Assembly (NCBI RefSeq): GCF_003855495.1 | Contig: NZ_CP034086.1 | Location: 3,075,501 to 3,139,500, forward strand | Length of the DNA stretch: 64,000 bases | Source: Methylocystis rosea | Lineage (GTDB): Bacteria; Pseudomonadota; Alphaproteobacteria; Rhizobiales; Beijerinckiaceae | Direction: 5' to 3' | Position numbers and translations under genes: made by a program | Shown: piece by piece, positions 52,233 to 62,971 of the stretch | How positions within the stretch are numbered: the stretch's first letter is position 1 | How the letters are laid out: every line of letters begins with the position of its first letter | The notes under the pieces: generated by a model | Seen by the model: the letters and a program-made list of their open reading frames with translations, nothing else | What the model was told of the DNA's origin: nothing | Database searches by the model: none

Positions 52233-53798
52233 GTGATCCTTGGCGTCGGTCATTTCTATCGTCTGGCGCGCGCCGGCTACATCATGGCGCGCGAAGGCGT
52301 CTTTGCGCTCCTCGATCCGGCGCTTTTGCCGCCGGCCGCGGCGCCGCTCGTGCGCTTCGCCAATCTTTTCGCGGGCGGCAAGCGCGACGGCGCCGGGCGG
52401 GCGCTGGTGCGCGCGCTGGCGCAGATCGGCCCCTCCTATGTCAAGCTCGGGCAGTTTCTGGCGACGCGCCCCGACATCGTCGGGGGCGAGATCGCCGATG
52501 CGCTGACCGCGCTGCAGGACCGGATGGAGCCGTTCGGCCGCGACAAGGCGGTCGCGATCGTCGAAAAGGCGCTCGGCCGAAGCATCGACGAGCTGTTTGT
52601 GTCTTTCGGCGAGCCTGTCGCCGCCGCCTCCGTCGCGCAGGTGCATGTCGCCCAGGCGCAGTACAAGGAGGGCGTGCGCAAGGTTGCGGTGAAAGTGCTG
52701 CGGCCGGGGATCGAAGGCCGATTCGCGCTCGATTTACGCGATATGTATCGCGTGGCGCGACTGGCTGAGCGCTATTCTTCCGAAGCGCGCCGGCTGCGTA
52801 TGATCGAGGTCGTCGATACGCTCGCGCGCACCGTCAGGCTTGAAACCGACTTTCGTCTCGAGGCGGCGGCCGCCTCCGAATTCGCCGACAATGTCGCCGG
52901 CGATCCCGAGATTCACGTGCCCAGCGTCGACTGGAGCCGCACCGATCGCGAAGTGCTGACGCTGGAATGGGTCGACGGCGTTCCTCTCTCGGATATCGAG
53001 CGGGTCGCCGCCGAAGGTTACGACCTCAAGGCGATCGGCCGCAATGTGCTGCAGTCGTTCCTGCGCCATGCGATGCGCGACGGTTTTTTTCACGCCGACA
53101 TGCATCAGGGCAATCTCTTCGTCGACAAGCGGGGCCGGCTCGTCGCCATCGACTTCGGCATCATGGGCCGGCTGGGCCTGAAGGAGCGTCGGTTCCTCGC
53201 CGAAATCCTCTACGGCTTCATCATTCGCGATTACAAACGCGTCGCCGAGGTTCATTTCGAGGCAGGCTATGTTCCCGCCAGCCATTCCATCGAAGAATTT
53301 TCGCAGGCGCTGCGCGCGATCGGCGAGCCGATGCATACGATCAACGCCGCCGATATTTCGATGGCGCGGCTCTTGACCCTGCTCTTCGAAGTGACGGCGC
53401 TCTTCGACATGCGCACGCGCACCGAGCTGGTGCTGCTGCAAAAGACCATGGTAGTCGCCGAAGGCGTCGCCCGCGCCTATGATCCCAAGCTCGACATCTG
53501 GAAGACCTGCGACCCCGTGGTGCGCTCCTGGATCGAGGAGAATCTTGGCGTCAAGGCGAAGATCGAGGACGCGAGCAGAAGTCTCACGGAGCTGGCGAAG
53601 CTCGCGACGCGGCTGCCGCAGACATTGCAGGACGCCGAAACGGCGATTCAGCGGGTGAGCGAAATGTCTGAGCGCGGCGTCGATCTTTCGCCGCGCTCGA
53701 TCGAGGCGCTGGGCGAGACGCGCCGAAGGTCGGACAGAACGCTGCTGATCGGACTCGTCTTAGTGCTCTTTGCCGCTATTTGGATTTTCGGGCGTTAG
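52233..53798 (+). CDS. ubiB: Ubiquinone biosynthesis protein UbiB (ABC1/ADCK-like)
   Basis: A 521-residue atypical kinase. The ubiquitous KLGQFLATRPDI motif (near residue 70) is followed by an AAASVAQVHVAQ loop, a kinase-like catalytic region (FFHADMHQGNLFVD, VAIDFGIMGRL), and a C-terminal membrane helix (LLIGLVLVLFAAIWIF). It supports ubiquinone synthesis through ATPase activity. Start GTG 52233. The end overlaps the following SDR frame. Confidence 0.95.
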   Translation: MILGVGHFYRLARAGYIMAREGVFALLDPALLPPAAAPLVRFANLFAGGKRDGAGRALVRALAQIGPSYVKLGQFLATRPDIVGGEIADALTALQDRMEPFGRDKAVAIVEKALGRSIDELFVSFGEPVAAASVAQVHVAQAQYKEGVRKVAVKVLRPGIEGRFALDLRDMYRVARLAERYSSEARRLRMIEVVDTLARTVRLETDFRLEAAAASEFADNVAGDPEIHVPSVDWSRTDREVLTLEWVDGVPLSDIERVAAEGYDLKAIGRNVLQSFLRHAMRDGFFHADMHQGNLFVDKRGRLVAIDFGIMGRLGLKERRFLAEILYGFIIRDYKRVAEVHFEAGYVPASHSIEEFSQALRAIGEPMHTINAADISMARLLTLLFEVTALFDMRTRTELVLLQKTMVVAEGVARAYDPKLDIWKTCDPVVRSWIEENLGVKAKIEDASRSLTELAKLATRLPQTLQDAETAIQRVSEMSERGVDLSPRSIEALGETRRRSDRTLLIGLVLVLFAAIWIFGR

Positions 53799-53824
53799 CA
53801 GGCGTAGATCACGGAAATCGCATT

Positions 53825-54619
53825 GTGCGGATCGACCTTTCCGGCAAAACCGCCGTCGTCACAGGCTCGACCGAAGGCATCGGCTTCGCCATCGCCAAGG
53901 GGCTGGCGGAGGCTGGCGCGGCGGTCATCGTCAATGGGCGCAAAAGTGCGACGGTCGAGGCTGCGGTCGAGCGCCTGCTCCAAGTTGCGCCCGCGCAAAA
54001 ACATCGCGGCGTTGCTTCTGACCTCGGCGCCGCGTCGGGCTGCGCGGCGCTTGTCGCCGCCGCGCCCACCGCGGACATTCTCGTCAACAATGTGGGCATG
54101 TATGGACCAAAGGATTTTTTCGACACGAGCGACGAGGATTGGGAGCGCTATTTCGCCGTCAATGTAATGTCTGGCGTGCGCCTTTCGCGTTCCTATCTGC
54201 CGCAGATGCGCAAGAATGGCTGGGGCCGGGTCCTGTTCGTCTCGTCCGAATCGGGGCTGAACATTCCTGTCGAAATGATTCATTACGGCGTGATGAAAAC
54301 CGCGCAGCTTAGCCTTTCGCGAGGGCTTGCGAAGCGCATGGCGGGATCGGGCGTGACGGTGAACGCCATATTGCCGGGACCGACGCTTTCCGAAGGGGTC
54401 GCGGAGATGCTCGAGGCCGAACGGCGAAAATCCGGCAAGCCAATCGAAATCGTCGCAACGGAGTTCGTGACGTCGCAAAGGCCGACATCGATCATTCAGC
54501 GCGTGGCGAGCGTCGAGGAAGTCGCAAATCTTGCCGTTTATCTCGCCTCGCCCCTGTCGTCGGCGACGACGGGGGCGGGATTGCGCGTTGACGGCGGCGT
54601 CGCCGAGTCGCTGATCTGA
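53825..54619 (+). CDS. Short-chain dehydrogenase/reductase
   Basis: A 264-residue SDR. NAD(P) binding motif TGSTEGIGFAIAKGL, NNVG motif (VNNVGMYG), catalytic Ser and Tyr-x3-Lys (VSSESGLNIP...YGVMK). Start is taken as GTG 53825 (protein V/M-RIDLSGK); a TTG inside ubiB at 53780 is possible. Substrate unknown. Convergent with an FKBP gene (3 bp gap). Confidence 0.88.
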   Translation: MRIDLSGKTAVVTGSTEGIGFAIAKGLAEAGAAVIVNGRKSATVEAAVERLLQVAPAQKHRGVASDLGAASGCAALVAAAPTADILVNNVGMYGPKDFFDTSDEDWERYFAVNVMSGVRLSRSYLPQMRKNGWGRVLFVSSESGLNIPVEMIHYGVMKTAQLSLSRGLAKRMAGSGVTVNAILPGPTLSEGVAEMLEAERRKSGKPIEIVATEFVTSQRPTSIIQRVASVEEVANLAVYLASPLSSATTGAGLRVDGGVAESLI

Positions 54620-54622
54620 GCG

Positions 54623-55060
54623 CTACTTCACCCCGACCAGCTCCACATCGAAGATCAGCCAGGCGTTCGGCGGAATGACGCCGCCGGCGCCGCGCGCGCC
54701 GTAGCCGAGGTCCGGCGGGATGACCAATGTGCGCTTGCCGCCGACCTTCATGCCTTCAACGCCTTCGTCCCAGCCCTTGATCACCTGACCCTGGCCCAGC
54801 CGGAATTCGAACGGTTGGCCGCGATCATGAGACGAGTCGAATTTCTTGCCCTTCTCGCCATTGTTGTAGAGCCAGCCGGTGTAATGCATGACCGCCGTCT
54901 GACCGATCTTGGGGGTCGCGCCGGTCCCGACCTTCGCGTCCTTATACTGAAGGCCGGTCACGCTTTTCGTCATTTCCGCTTCCGCGCGCGCGTCAACGGT
55001 GAGCGCGAGGCTCGCGAGGGCGGCAAATGCGGCCAGAACCGCTTTGGAGACAAGGCGCAT
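54623..55060 (-). CDS. Exported FKBP-type peptidyl-prolyl cis-trans isomerase
   Basis: A 145-residue protein with signal peptide (to about residue 26). The FKBP domain is complete: [64 protein letters not shown]. It catalyses prolyl isomerisation in periplasmic folding. Monocistronic. Confidence 0.95.
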   Translation of the reverse strand: MRLVSKAVLAAFAALASLALTVDARAEAEMTKSVTGLQYKDAKVGTGATPKIGQTAVMHYTGWLYNNGEKGKKFDSSHDRGQPFEFRLGQGQVIKGWDEGVEGMKVGGKRTLVIPPDLGYGARGAGGVIPPNAWLIFDVELVGVK

Positions 55061-55123
55061 CTTTTCGTTCCTCCAGCTTGTTTGAATCGCCGATCGAGCG
55101 CCTCACGTCGAGGAAACCCGAAC

Positions 55124-56125
55124 TTATTCCAGCACGCCCGTGTCGCGGGCGAGCTGCAGCAAATCCTTCTGCGGCCGCGCGCCGACGTGAGAGATGATCT
55201 CCGCCGCGGCGAGCGCGCCGAGCATGGCGCTGCGTTCATGCGGCAAGTCTTGCGTGTAGCCGGCGAGAAAACCGGCGGCGAAGAGGTCGCCCGCGCCGGT
55301 CGTGTCGACGACCGCATCGACAGAACAGGCCGGCGCGGCGAGGGCGCTCGCGCCATTCGCGACGACGCAGCCCTTTTCCGACCGCGTGACGACGCCAAGA
55401 AGTCCGTCTTCGGCGCGCAGCGCCGCGAGGGCCGTCTCGAAATCTCCGGTTTGATAGAGCGCGTGCAATTCGCTTTCATTGGCGAAAACGACGTCGACCA
55501 CCCGATCGCGGATGAGAGAGAGAAATTCGCCGCGATAGCGATCGACGCAGAAACTGTCGGAAAGGGTGATCGCCACCTTGCGTCCGTTGGCGCGCGAGAT
55601 CTTCGCGGCCTTCAGGAAGGCTTCCTTGGCGCCGGGCGGGTCCCAGAGATAGCCTTCCATGTAGAGGACCTTCGCGCGCGCGACCGTCTCCTCGTCGATG
55701 TCCGTCGGCGCGAGCGCCTGACAGGCGCCCAGGAACGTGTTCATCGTGCGCTGGCCGTCCGGCGTCACGAAAATCAAGCAGCGCGCGGTCGCGGCGCCGT
55801 CGGCGGCGGCCGGCGTGTCGAAGGCGACTCCGGCCTTGCGGATGTCGTGCGCGAATTCGCGCCCCGCGTCGTCTTCCTTGACCTTGCCGACGAATCCCGC
55901 GGCGCGCCCCAGGCTCGCAAGGCCCGCCATGGTGTTGGCGGCCGAGCCGCCGGAAATAACCGTCGTCGGACCCATCGCCGTATAAAGTTCAGCGGCCCGC
56001 GCTTCGTCGACGAGCGTCATCGAGCCTTTGCGCAGTCCGGCCTGCAGCAAATCGTCGTCCTCGGCGCGTGCGATCGTGTCGACGATGGCGTTGCCAATGC
56101 CCAGAACATCAAATGATAAGGTCAT
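55124..56125 (-). CDS. PfkB-family carbohydrate/adenosine kinase
   Basis: A 333-residue ribokinase-fold enzyme. Signature 1: GSAANTMAGLASLGRAAGFVGKV. Signature 2: DTTGAGDLFAAGFLAGYT with the catalytic Asp. Residues match bacterial adenosine-kinase-like enzymes, but substrate (adenosine, inosine or a sugar) cannot be proven. The start ATG 56125 (MTLSFDVLGIGNAIVD) is chosen; 10 upstream residues are not conserved-looking. Confidence 0.9.
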   Translation of the reverse strand: MTLSFDVLGIGNAIVDTIARAEDDDLLQAGLRKGSMTLVDEARAAELYTAMGPTTVISGGSAANTMAGLASLGRAAGFVGKVKEDDAGREFAHDIRKAGVAFDTPAAADGAATARCLIFVTPDGQRTMNTFLGACQALAPTDIDEETVARAKVLYMEGYLWDPPGAKEAFLKAAKISRANGRKVAITLSDSFCVDRYRGEFLSLIRDRVVDVVFANESELHALYQTGDFETALAALRAEDGLLGVVTRSEKGCVVANGASALAAPACSVDAVVDTTGAGDLFAAGFLAGYTQDLPHERSAMLGALAAAEIISHVGARPQKDLLQLARDTGVLE

Positions 56126-56285
56126 AAGCGTCGTTAATCCGTTTAGCGTAGGCAATCGGGCGTCTGCGCGCCGCTGGCGCGTTGTTTAGCATTGCGCCGC
56201 GGTCCCGTCGATCACATGCGAGGCATCCGCGAAACTCGCGAAACGAGGCGGCCGGGCGCCGCGCCGTGCGAGTAGGGATTTGCTT

Positions 56286-56816
56286 TTATCGGCTAATCGG
56301 CGACAGAATCACCTCGATGACGATGACGAACAGCGCCGCCGCGAAGAAGGCCGGCGCCGGGCGCAGCGACACGTGCCGGAACACGAAGGCGTACATGAAC
56401 ACCATCCAAATCAGAATCGGAAAGAGCAGAAAGCGCAGCAGCTTTTCGGTCGGCAAGGGCGGCGGCAGGGCGATGCCGAACAGGAGGTGCAGGATAGTAT
56501 AGACGAGCGCCGCAAGCCCGCTCATGATGGCGAGCGCCGTGGCGGTGCGCTGAAACTTTGCGTCCTCTTTCAGAACGCGCAGCAGGCCGTACGTTCCGCC
56601 GTAGAGAAGGACCACGCTCAGCACGCCGTAGATCAGGCTCCCGAGCAGCGAGTGGTTGAACGACTGCGCGATCGCCTGCAGCACGCCATAGGCGCCGAAA
56701 GCGCCCCACATCAATTCGCGCGAATCCGGCAGCGAGAGCTGCGACGCTTCGAGATTGATCATCTTGAGCACGGTCTGCGGCGTCTGCTGATTGAGAAGCG
56801 GAATATTGATCGGCAT
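56286..56816 (-). CDS. Multi-pass membrane protein, Yip1-like
   Basis: A 176-residue protein beginning MPINIPLLNQQTPQTVLKMINLEASQL, then five hydrophobic segments (e.g. YGVLQAIAQSF, GVLSVVLLYGGTYGLL, ALAIMSGLAALVYTILHLLFGIA, FPILIWMVFMYAFVF, FFAAALFVIVIEVIL). It resembles Yip1/DUF-type small membrane proteins, but I do not assign a name. The longer upstream frame is Arg-rich and unlikely. Single gene. Confidence 0.75.
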   Translation of the reverse strand: MPINIPLLNQQTPQTVLKMINLEASQLSLPDSRELMWGAFGAYGVLQAIAQSFNHSLLGSLIYGVLSVVLLYGGTYGLLRVLKEDAKFQRTATALAIMSGLAALVYTILHLLFGIALPPPLPTEKLLRFLLFPILIWMVFMYAFVFRHVSLRPAPAFFAAALFVIVIEVILSPISR

Positions 56817-57002
56817 GGAGAGCGTTTCCGTTTTTGGCGTGGGAGAAGGCGAAAGCCCTACCCGCATTGGAAGCGAAAAGCCGCGTGGCCCAGCGCGCCG
56901 CGAGAGCGCTGGCCGGGCCGCACGGCCAATTGGCGCCTCTCTAACACGCTTTGAGGGAGCGCGGAAATCCGGCGTTCTCATGGTGCAACGCAAACCAGCA
57001 GG

Positions 57003-58430
57003 CTACGGCAGGCGCCGACTCCAGTCCTCACGCGCGACCACCTCGACGATGCGCCGCGCGGCGTCGCGCCAGGCGACGCGCAAGACCTGGTCCGGGTCGG
57101 CAAAGCGGCGGCCGTCGAGAAAGTCGGCGATCGTCTCCGCCAGCGCTTTGGCGTCATTGACCTGAAAATAGAGCGCGCCGGCCCGTCCGACCTCGCGAAA
57201 GACCGGGATGTCGCTGCAGATGACCGGGCGGCCGCGGCGCGCCGCCTCGACGATCGGCAGGCCGAACCCTTCGGCATAGGAGGGGAAGATCAGCGCCGCC
57301 GCATGGTCGTAGAGAAACGAAAGCTCGTCGTCGTCCGCGTCGTCGAACCAGAACAGCCGACGGCCGAATTCCTTATGTCCGAGAATTTCGCTTGCCACCG
57401 CTTCTTCAAACCAGCCGCGCCGACCCACGACGATGAGTCGGACGTCGCGGCCACTCGCCCAGAGGTCTTCACAGGCGCGAAGGGCGACGCGCTGACCCTT
57501 GCGCGGTTCGATCGTGCCGACGGCGAGAAAGACCGGCGCATCGCCGGTGACCGCCGCTTTGATTTTATCGCGCGGCGCGGCGTCGGCGCGCAGCGCAAGA
57601 TCGGAGCCGCAGTGAAACCAGCCGATCTTGAGACCAGGGCGATGCGGCAGCCCTTGCGCGGCGACATAGTCGGCGAGTTCGTCGGCGACGGTTCGCGAAA
57701 TCGCGAGGAAACTGTCGCTCTCGAGGAGCGCCTTGCGCAGCCAGGCGCGATAGCGCGGCACCGTCACTTCGTGGCAGGCGTGCGGATAAAGCTCCGGAAT
57801 GAGATCGAAGATGCAGGTGACGACCTCGCCGCCCGCGTCCCGAATCTTCGCAAAAACCGGCGCGAGTTCGTCGAAGGCGTTCCAGCTGTCAGAAAGCATC
57901 AGAAAGCGGTCGCCTTCGGCGATCGCGATCTCGGAGTCGGGCGCGGCGTCTCCGCCGACAAGTTCGGCGATGAAGCCATTGGCGGTCAGCAGCCGGCCGT
58001 CCTCGCAGCGTGCCGCCAGAACCGGCAGGTCGAAGCTTTCGCCGCTATAGAGGCCGCGCGTCACTTCCTTGACCACGCGCTGAATGCCGGTGCCGGCGTC
58101 GCGCTTGATCGTTCCCGTCACATCGACCAGCAGCCTTTGCGCCGGCAGCGGCGCGCCTCGAGCGGCCGGCGCGACTTCACCGGACGCCGACGGCGTCGTC
58201 GCGTCGGGCGGCGGCGGGCGAAAACGCGCGACGACAGCGTTGGCGGCGTCGGCGAGAAACGCTTCGACCGGCCGAAGAAAGCGATAGATATGGCCGGAGA
58301 CCGAATAGATCAGCCGATAGCGCTCGTGGGTCAGATGCAGGAGTTCGGCGCGCAGATAATCGAGCTGAAATTCGAGCAGGCGAATGCGTTCGCTGTCCTG
58401 CTCGGGCTCTCGGTTTTGCCGCTCGCTCAT
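57003..58430 (-). CDS. Glycosyltransferase family 4 with N-terminal coiled-coil-like region
   Basis: A 475-residue protein. Residues about 12-50 look coiled-coil or helical. Residues about 75-470 form a GT4 transferase: RLLVDVTGTIKRDAGTGIQRVV, FLAVGTIEPRKGQR, LIVVGRRGWFEE and FPSYAEGFGLPIVEAARRG with the donor-binding Glu pair. Directly downstream of rmd (10 bp gap) and gmd, so it probably uses GDP-D-rhamnose as donor. Acceptor unknown. Confidence 0.9.
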   Translation of the reverse strand: MSERQNREPEQDSERIRLLEFQLDYLRAELLHLTHERYRLIYSVSGHIYRFLRPVEAFLADAANAVVARFRPPPPDATTPSASGEVAPAARGAPLPAQRLLVDVTGTIKRDAGTGIQRVVKEVTRGLYSGESFDLPVLAARCEDGRLLTANGFIAELVGGDAAPDSEIAIAEGDRFLMLSDSWNAFDELAPVFAKIRDAGGEVVTCIFDLIPELYPHACHEVTVPRYRAWLRKALLESDSFLAISRTVADELADYVAAQGLPHRPGLKIGWFHCGSDLALRADAAPRDKIKAAVTGDAPVFLAVGTIEPRKGQRVALRACEDLWASGRDVRLIVVGRRGWFEEAVASEILGHKEFGRRLFWFDDADDDELSFLYDHAAALIFPSYAEGFGLPIVEAARRGRPVICSDIPVFREVGRAGALYFQVNDAKALAETIADFLDGRRFADPDQVLRVAWRDAARRIVEVVAREDWSRRLP

Positions 58431-58440
58431 GACTGTTTGC

Positions 58441-59427
58441 TCATGACGGCGTTGTGGTCTGCGCTTGGGCGGCGCGGGCGTCGTCGAGGAGCGCCTGCAG
58501 CATGTCGTCGATGTCGTGGCGGGGACGCCAGCCGGTCGCTTCGGTCAGTCTCGTCGCGTCGCAGGCGACGCTGGCGATGTCGCTTTCAGGGCGCAGCAGC
58601 GCCGGATCCACCTCGATCTCGAATTGCGCCCTTGCCTGTCCGCGCAGCCGCTCGAGCAGCGCCTCCATGCGATGCGCCCTTCCGGACGCGATGTTGAAGA
58701 TCGAGACGGAGGCGGGCAGATCCCGCGCACTTGCGATCAGCCGCATATAGGCGTCGATCACGTCGCGCACGTCGAGGAAATCGCGGGCCTTGGAGAGATC
58801 GCCGACCCTGAGGCGGGGCTCGGCGCGCCCCGCCTCGATCGCCGCGATCTGCGCGGCGAAGGAGGCGAGCGCGAAGTTGCGATTGCGCTGGCCGGGTCCT
58901 GAATGATTGACCGGCCGCGCCACAATGAGCCGCCCTTTGGGAGCCAGAAGATCCGAAAGCGCGCTCTCGGCGGCGACCTTCGAGCGGCTGTAGACGTCCA
59001 CCGGCCGCAACGGGGCGTCCTCGTTCAAGACCCCGTCGCGAAAGCTTGCGCCATAGGCCGCCGCAGTTGAGGCGAAGAGAAACGCCGCGGTTGGGCAGTG
59101 CCGGGCGACCGCCGCCCCGAGCGCGAAAGAACCATGAAAATTCACCCGCCAGGTCATTTCGGCGGCGTGCAGCGCCTGCGCGATCGACGACTGACCCGCG
59201 AGATGGACGACGAGATCGGGACGCATGCGCGCAATCAGCGAATCGATCGCGGCTTCATCGACAAGATCGGCGACAGCTGCGGCGAAAGCCTCATGGCCGC
59301 CGCGTTCGCCGGGACGCAGCAGCAGCGACCGCGTCGCCTGCGGATAGGCCTCGGCCAGGGCGGCGCAGAGGTGGCCGCCGACAAATCCGGCGCCGCCCGT
59401 CACCAAGATGCGCTCGAAGGCGGCCAT
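58441..59427 (-). CDS. rmd: GDP-6-deoxy-D-lyxo-4-hexulose reductase-like (GDP-D-rhamnose synthesis)
   Basis: A 328-residue NAD-dependent epimerase/dehydratase fold: ILVTGGAGFVGGHLCAALAEA, VVHLAGQSSIAQ, FASTAAAYG, YSRSKVAAE catalytic Tyr and Lys. It follows gmd in one operon. That pairing, with a 4-keto reductase of this type, makes GDP-D-rhamnose. GDP-L-fucose synthesis is less likely because the fcl-type (GER1) signature is not seen. Start ATG 59427. Confidence 0.82.
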   Translation of the reverse strand: MAAFERILVTGGAGFVGGHLCAALAEAYPQATRSLLLRPGERGGHEAFAAAVADLVDEAAIDSLIARMRPDLVVHLAGQSSIAQALHAAEMTWRVNFHGSFALGAAVARHCPTAAFLFASTAAAYGASFRDGVLNEDAPLRPVDVYSRSKVAAESALSDLLAPKGRLIVARPVNHSGPGQRNRNFALASFAAQIAAIEAGRAEPRLRVGDLSKARDFLDVRDVIDAYMRLIASARDLPASVSIFNIASGRAHRMEALLERLRGQARAQFEIEVDPALLRPESDIASVACDATRLTEATGWRPRHDIDDMLQALLDDARAAQAQTTTPS

Positions 59428-59447
59428 CGCGGGCGCCCTTTTTCGGG

Positions 59448-60443
<996 letters not shown>

Positions 60444-60642
60444 TCAAAATGGCCGGCGGCCGTTGCGAAGGCGAACTCCGCGGCGGCGGCCTCGGGCGGT
60501 TCTCGCCCTAGCCGCGAGCGGGCGCAAAGGGCCGCGCGACGGAATTACAGAAACAGGGCGCCTGAAGCAAGAGCGTGGGCGGGAACAGGCCCGACGGCGG
60601 CAGGCGCCGCCGTCGCAGTGTCGGGAATTGGCGTTGGTCCGC

Positions 60643-60987
60643 TTACGCCGGTTTGTCGGGCGGCGGCAGTTTGCCTTCCGGCGTCGCCTTGTCGATCACT
60701 TCCGGCAAATACTGAGCGAGAAGCGCTTTCGCCTTGTCGATGTCGATGCCGGCGTTCTTGGCGATTTCCATCAGCTTATCGGCGTTGACCACCTTGCTGA
60801 TGTCCATCTCGCTGATCTTTTCATTGGGACCGAGGCCGACCCAGGAGTGGATCTGCTTGCCCAGTCCGGAGTTCTCGAAATTCTTGACGACGCCGTCTAG
60901 GCCGCCCTGCTTCTCCACATAATCCTTAATAAGGTTCAGGGCTTCAGCCCCGATCACGCCGCCAGCGATGGCTTTGAGCCAACTCAT
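60643..60987 (-). CDS. YidB-family (DUF937) protein
   Basis: A 114-residue protein with GGLDGVVKNFENSGLGKQIHSWVGLGPNEKIS and a C-terminal LLAQYLPEVIDKATPEGKLP. This is the short YidB/DUF937 layout. The function is unknown in detail. Single gene. Confidence 0.85.
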   Translation of the reverse strand: MSWLKAIAGGVIGAEALNLIKDYVEKQGGLDGVVKNFENSGLGKQIHSWVGLGPNEKISEMDISKVVNADKLMEIAKNAGIDIDKAKALLAQYLPEVIDKATPEGKLPPPDKPA

Positions 60988-61119
60988 GAGTATTCTCCCT
61001 TTTTAAAAAAGCGCGCGCTTTGCGCCGCGCTAGCTGAGATAAGGCGGGGCATAGGCTTTACAATGGCGGGGGATGGGGCAGGGGATCGGGCAGGCGGTCG
61101 CCGACATAGTCTAAGGCCT

Positions 61120-62058
61120 TCATTCAAATAGAAGATCCTTCTTGCGTTCGCCCCAGCGCCGGATTTCAGCCCAAATGTCAGGGGCGGTTTCGGCGTAGCG
61201 GAAAATATCGCGGTCCTGTGGAGCGATGACGCCCTCGTCGACCAAGAAGTCGACGTCAAAGGCGCGTCGCCAATAGCTTTCGCCGACGAGAATGATCGGG
61301 ATCGGCTTGACCTTGCCGGTCTGCACCAGCGTGAGCGTCTCGAACAATTCGTCGAACGTGCCAAAGCCCCCCGGAAAGGCGACCAGCGCCCGCGCCCGCA
61401 GCATGAAGTGCATTTTGCGCAGCGCGAAATAGCGAAAGCGCAGGCAAAGCGACGGCGTGACATAGCTGTTGGGCAGCTGCTCGTGCGGGAGGGTGATGTT
61501 GAGCCCCACCGTCTCGGCGCCGGCCTCGAAGGCGCCGCGGTTCGCCGCCTCCATAATGCCCGGTCCGCCGCCGGTGACGATCGCGAGGCGCGGCCGGTCT
61601 CCGCTCTCGCGGGCGGCGCCGACGAGGCCGCCGAACTCGCGCGCGATCTGATAATAGCGTGAATTTTCGCGGGCGCGTTTCGCCGCCGCAAGCTGTCTGG
61701 CGAGAGCCGCGTCATTGGGATTGGCTGTCGCGCGCGCCTGAGATTCGGCGAGGCGGCTTTCCGCTAAAGCCGGCTCGACGATGCGAGTCGAGCCGAAGAC
61801 GACGACCGTGTCGGTGACGCCATGGCGTCGCAGCAGCAGTTCGGCCTTGAGATATTCGAGCTCCAGGCGGGGACCGCGCGCTTCGGCCGACGTCAGGAAA
61901 TGAATGTCCTCGTCGGCCTTGCGATAGGACGGACTGGAGAGGATCGCCTGCAGCCGCTTGGCGGCGGCGAGGTCCGGGATATGCGGCGCCGGGAGTGCGG
62001 ACGGGGCCGGCCCGTCGGGCTCAGGCCGAGAATTTCGCTCTTCATCGCTTGCGCTCAA
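61120..62058 (-). CDS. LOG-family (TIGR00730-type) nucleotide-binding protein
   Basis: A 312-residue protein. The Rossmann fold has VVFGSTRIVEPALAE, IVTGGGPGIMEAANRGAFEAGAETVGLNI, and the motif FPGGFGTFDELFETLTLVQTGK (the PGGxGTxxE signature). Such proteins cleave nucleoside 5'-monophosphate ribosyl bonds (cytokinin-type LOG activity or PpnN-like). Substrate unknown. Start TTG 62058 with AAGGAG 7-9 nt upstream. Confidence 0.88.
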   Translation of the reverse strand: MSASDEERNSRPEPDGPAPSALPAPHIPDLAAAKRLQAILSSPSYRKADEDIHFLTSAEARGPRLELEYLKAELLLRRHGVTDTVVVFGSTRIVEPALAESRLAESQARATANPNDAALARQLAAAKRARENSRYYQIAREFGGLVGAARESGDRPRLAIVTGGGPGIMEAANRGAFEAGAETVGLNITLPHEQLPNSYVTPSLCLRFRYFALRKMHFMLRARALVAFPGGFGTFDELFETLTLVQTGKVKPIPIILVGESYWRRAFDVDFLVDEGVIAPQDRDIFRYAETAPDIWAEIRRWGERKKDLLFE

Positions 62059-62181
62059 TCATACTCTCCTTTGGCGCCCATACTCGCCTTGGCGCTTTTC
62101 TTTATTTCCGGATACGTCCGGCGTATATGAGCCGCCGGACGCCGGACGGCGAAGATTGATCGAGGAGCAGGGCGGGAGCGC

Positions 62182-62928
62182 ATGGCCGGGCATAGTCAAT
62201 TCAAGAATATCATGCACAAGAAGGGCAAGCAGGACGCGATCCGCTCCAAGCTGTTTTCAAAGCTCGCCCGAGAAATCACCGTCGCCGCCAAGATGGGCAT
62301 GCCCGACCCGAATATGAACGCGCGGCTGCGCGCCGCCGTTCTCGCCGCTCGGGCGGAGAACATGCCAAAGGACAACATCGAACGCGCGATCAAGAAGGCC
62401 TCGGGCGCCGACGCCGAAAATTACGATGAAGTGCGTTACGAGGGCTACGCGCCGGGCGGCGTCGCCGTAATCGTCGAGGCGTTGACCGACAATCGCAACC
62501 GCACGGCCGGCGAGGTGCGCTCCTATTTCACCAAGGCTGGCGGCGCGCTCGCCGAGACCGGCGCCGTGTCCTTCATGTTCGACCGCGTCGGGCTCATCGA
62601 ATTCGATAAGAAGGCGGCGACTGAAGATGCGATGATGGAGGCGGCGATCGACGCCGGCGCCGACGACGTCTCGACGACCGACGAGACGCATGAAGTCATC
62701 ACGTCCGTCGAATCGCTGCGCGACGTCGCCAAGGCGCTCGAGGAGAAATTCGGCGAGCCGCGCAAGGCGGCGCTCGTCTGGCGCCCGCAGAACACGATCA
62801 AGGTCGACGATGATTCGGGCGAGAAGATCCTCAAGCTCGTCGGCGCGCTCGAGGACAATGACGACGTTCAGACCGTCTACGCCAATTTCGAGGTCTCCGA
62901 CGCGCTGGTCGCCAAGCTCTCGGGATAA
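62182..62928 (+). CDS. yebC: YebC/PmpR-family transcriptional regulator
   Basis: A 248-residue protein: [19 protein letters not shown], then [54 protein letters not shown] and the C-terminal [15 protein letters not shown]. Typical YebC/TACO1 protein, thought to affect translation or transcription. Single gene. Confidence 0.95.
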   Translation: MAGHSQFKNIMHKKGKQDAIRSKLFSKLAREITVAAKMGMPDPNMNARLRAAVLAARAENMPKDNIERAIKKASGADAENYDEVRYEGYAPGGVAVIVEALTDNRNRTAGEVRSYFTKAGGALAETGAVSFMFDRVGLIEFDKKAATEDAMMEAAIDAGADDVSTTDETHEVITSVESLRDVAKALEEKFGEPRKAALVWRPQNTIKVDDDSGEKILKLVGALEDNDDVQTVYANFEVSDALVAKLSG

Positions 62929-62971
62929 CCCGGCGACGGGGCGATGACGCCGATCCGCGCCGGGGTGAGAG

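Noticed and set aside
60984-61715. A 243-codon minus-strand frame overlapping the LOG gene
   Set aside because: Different frame of the clear LOG-family gene, Arg/Ser-rich, no motif.
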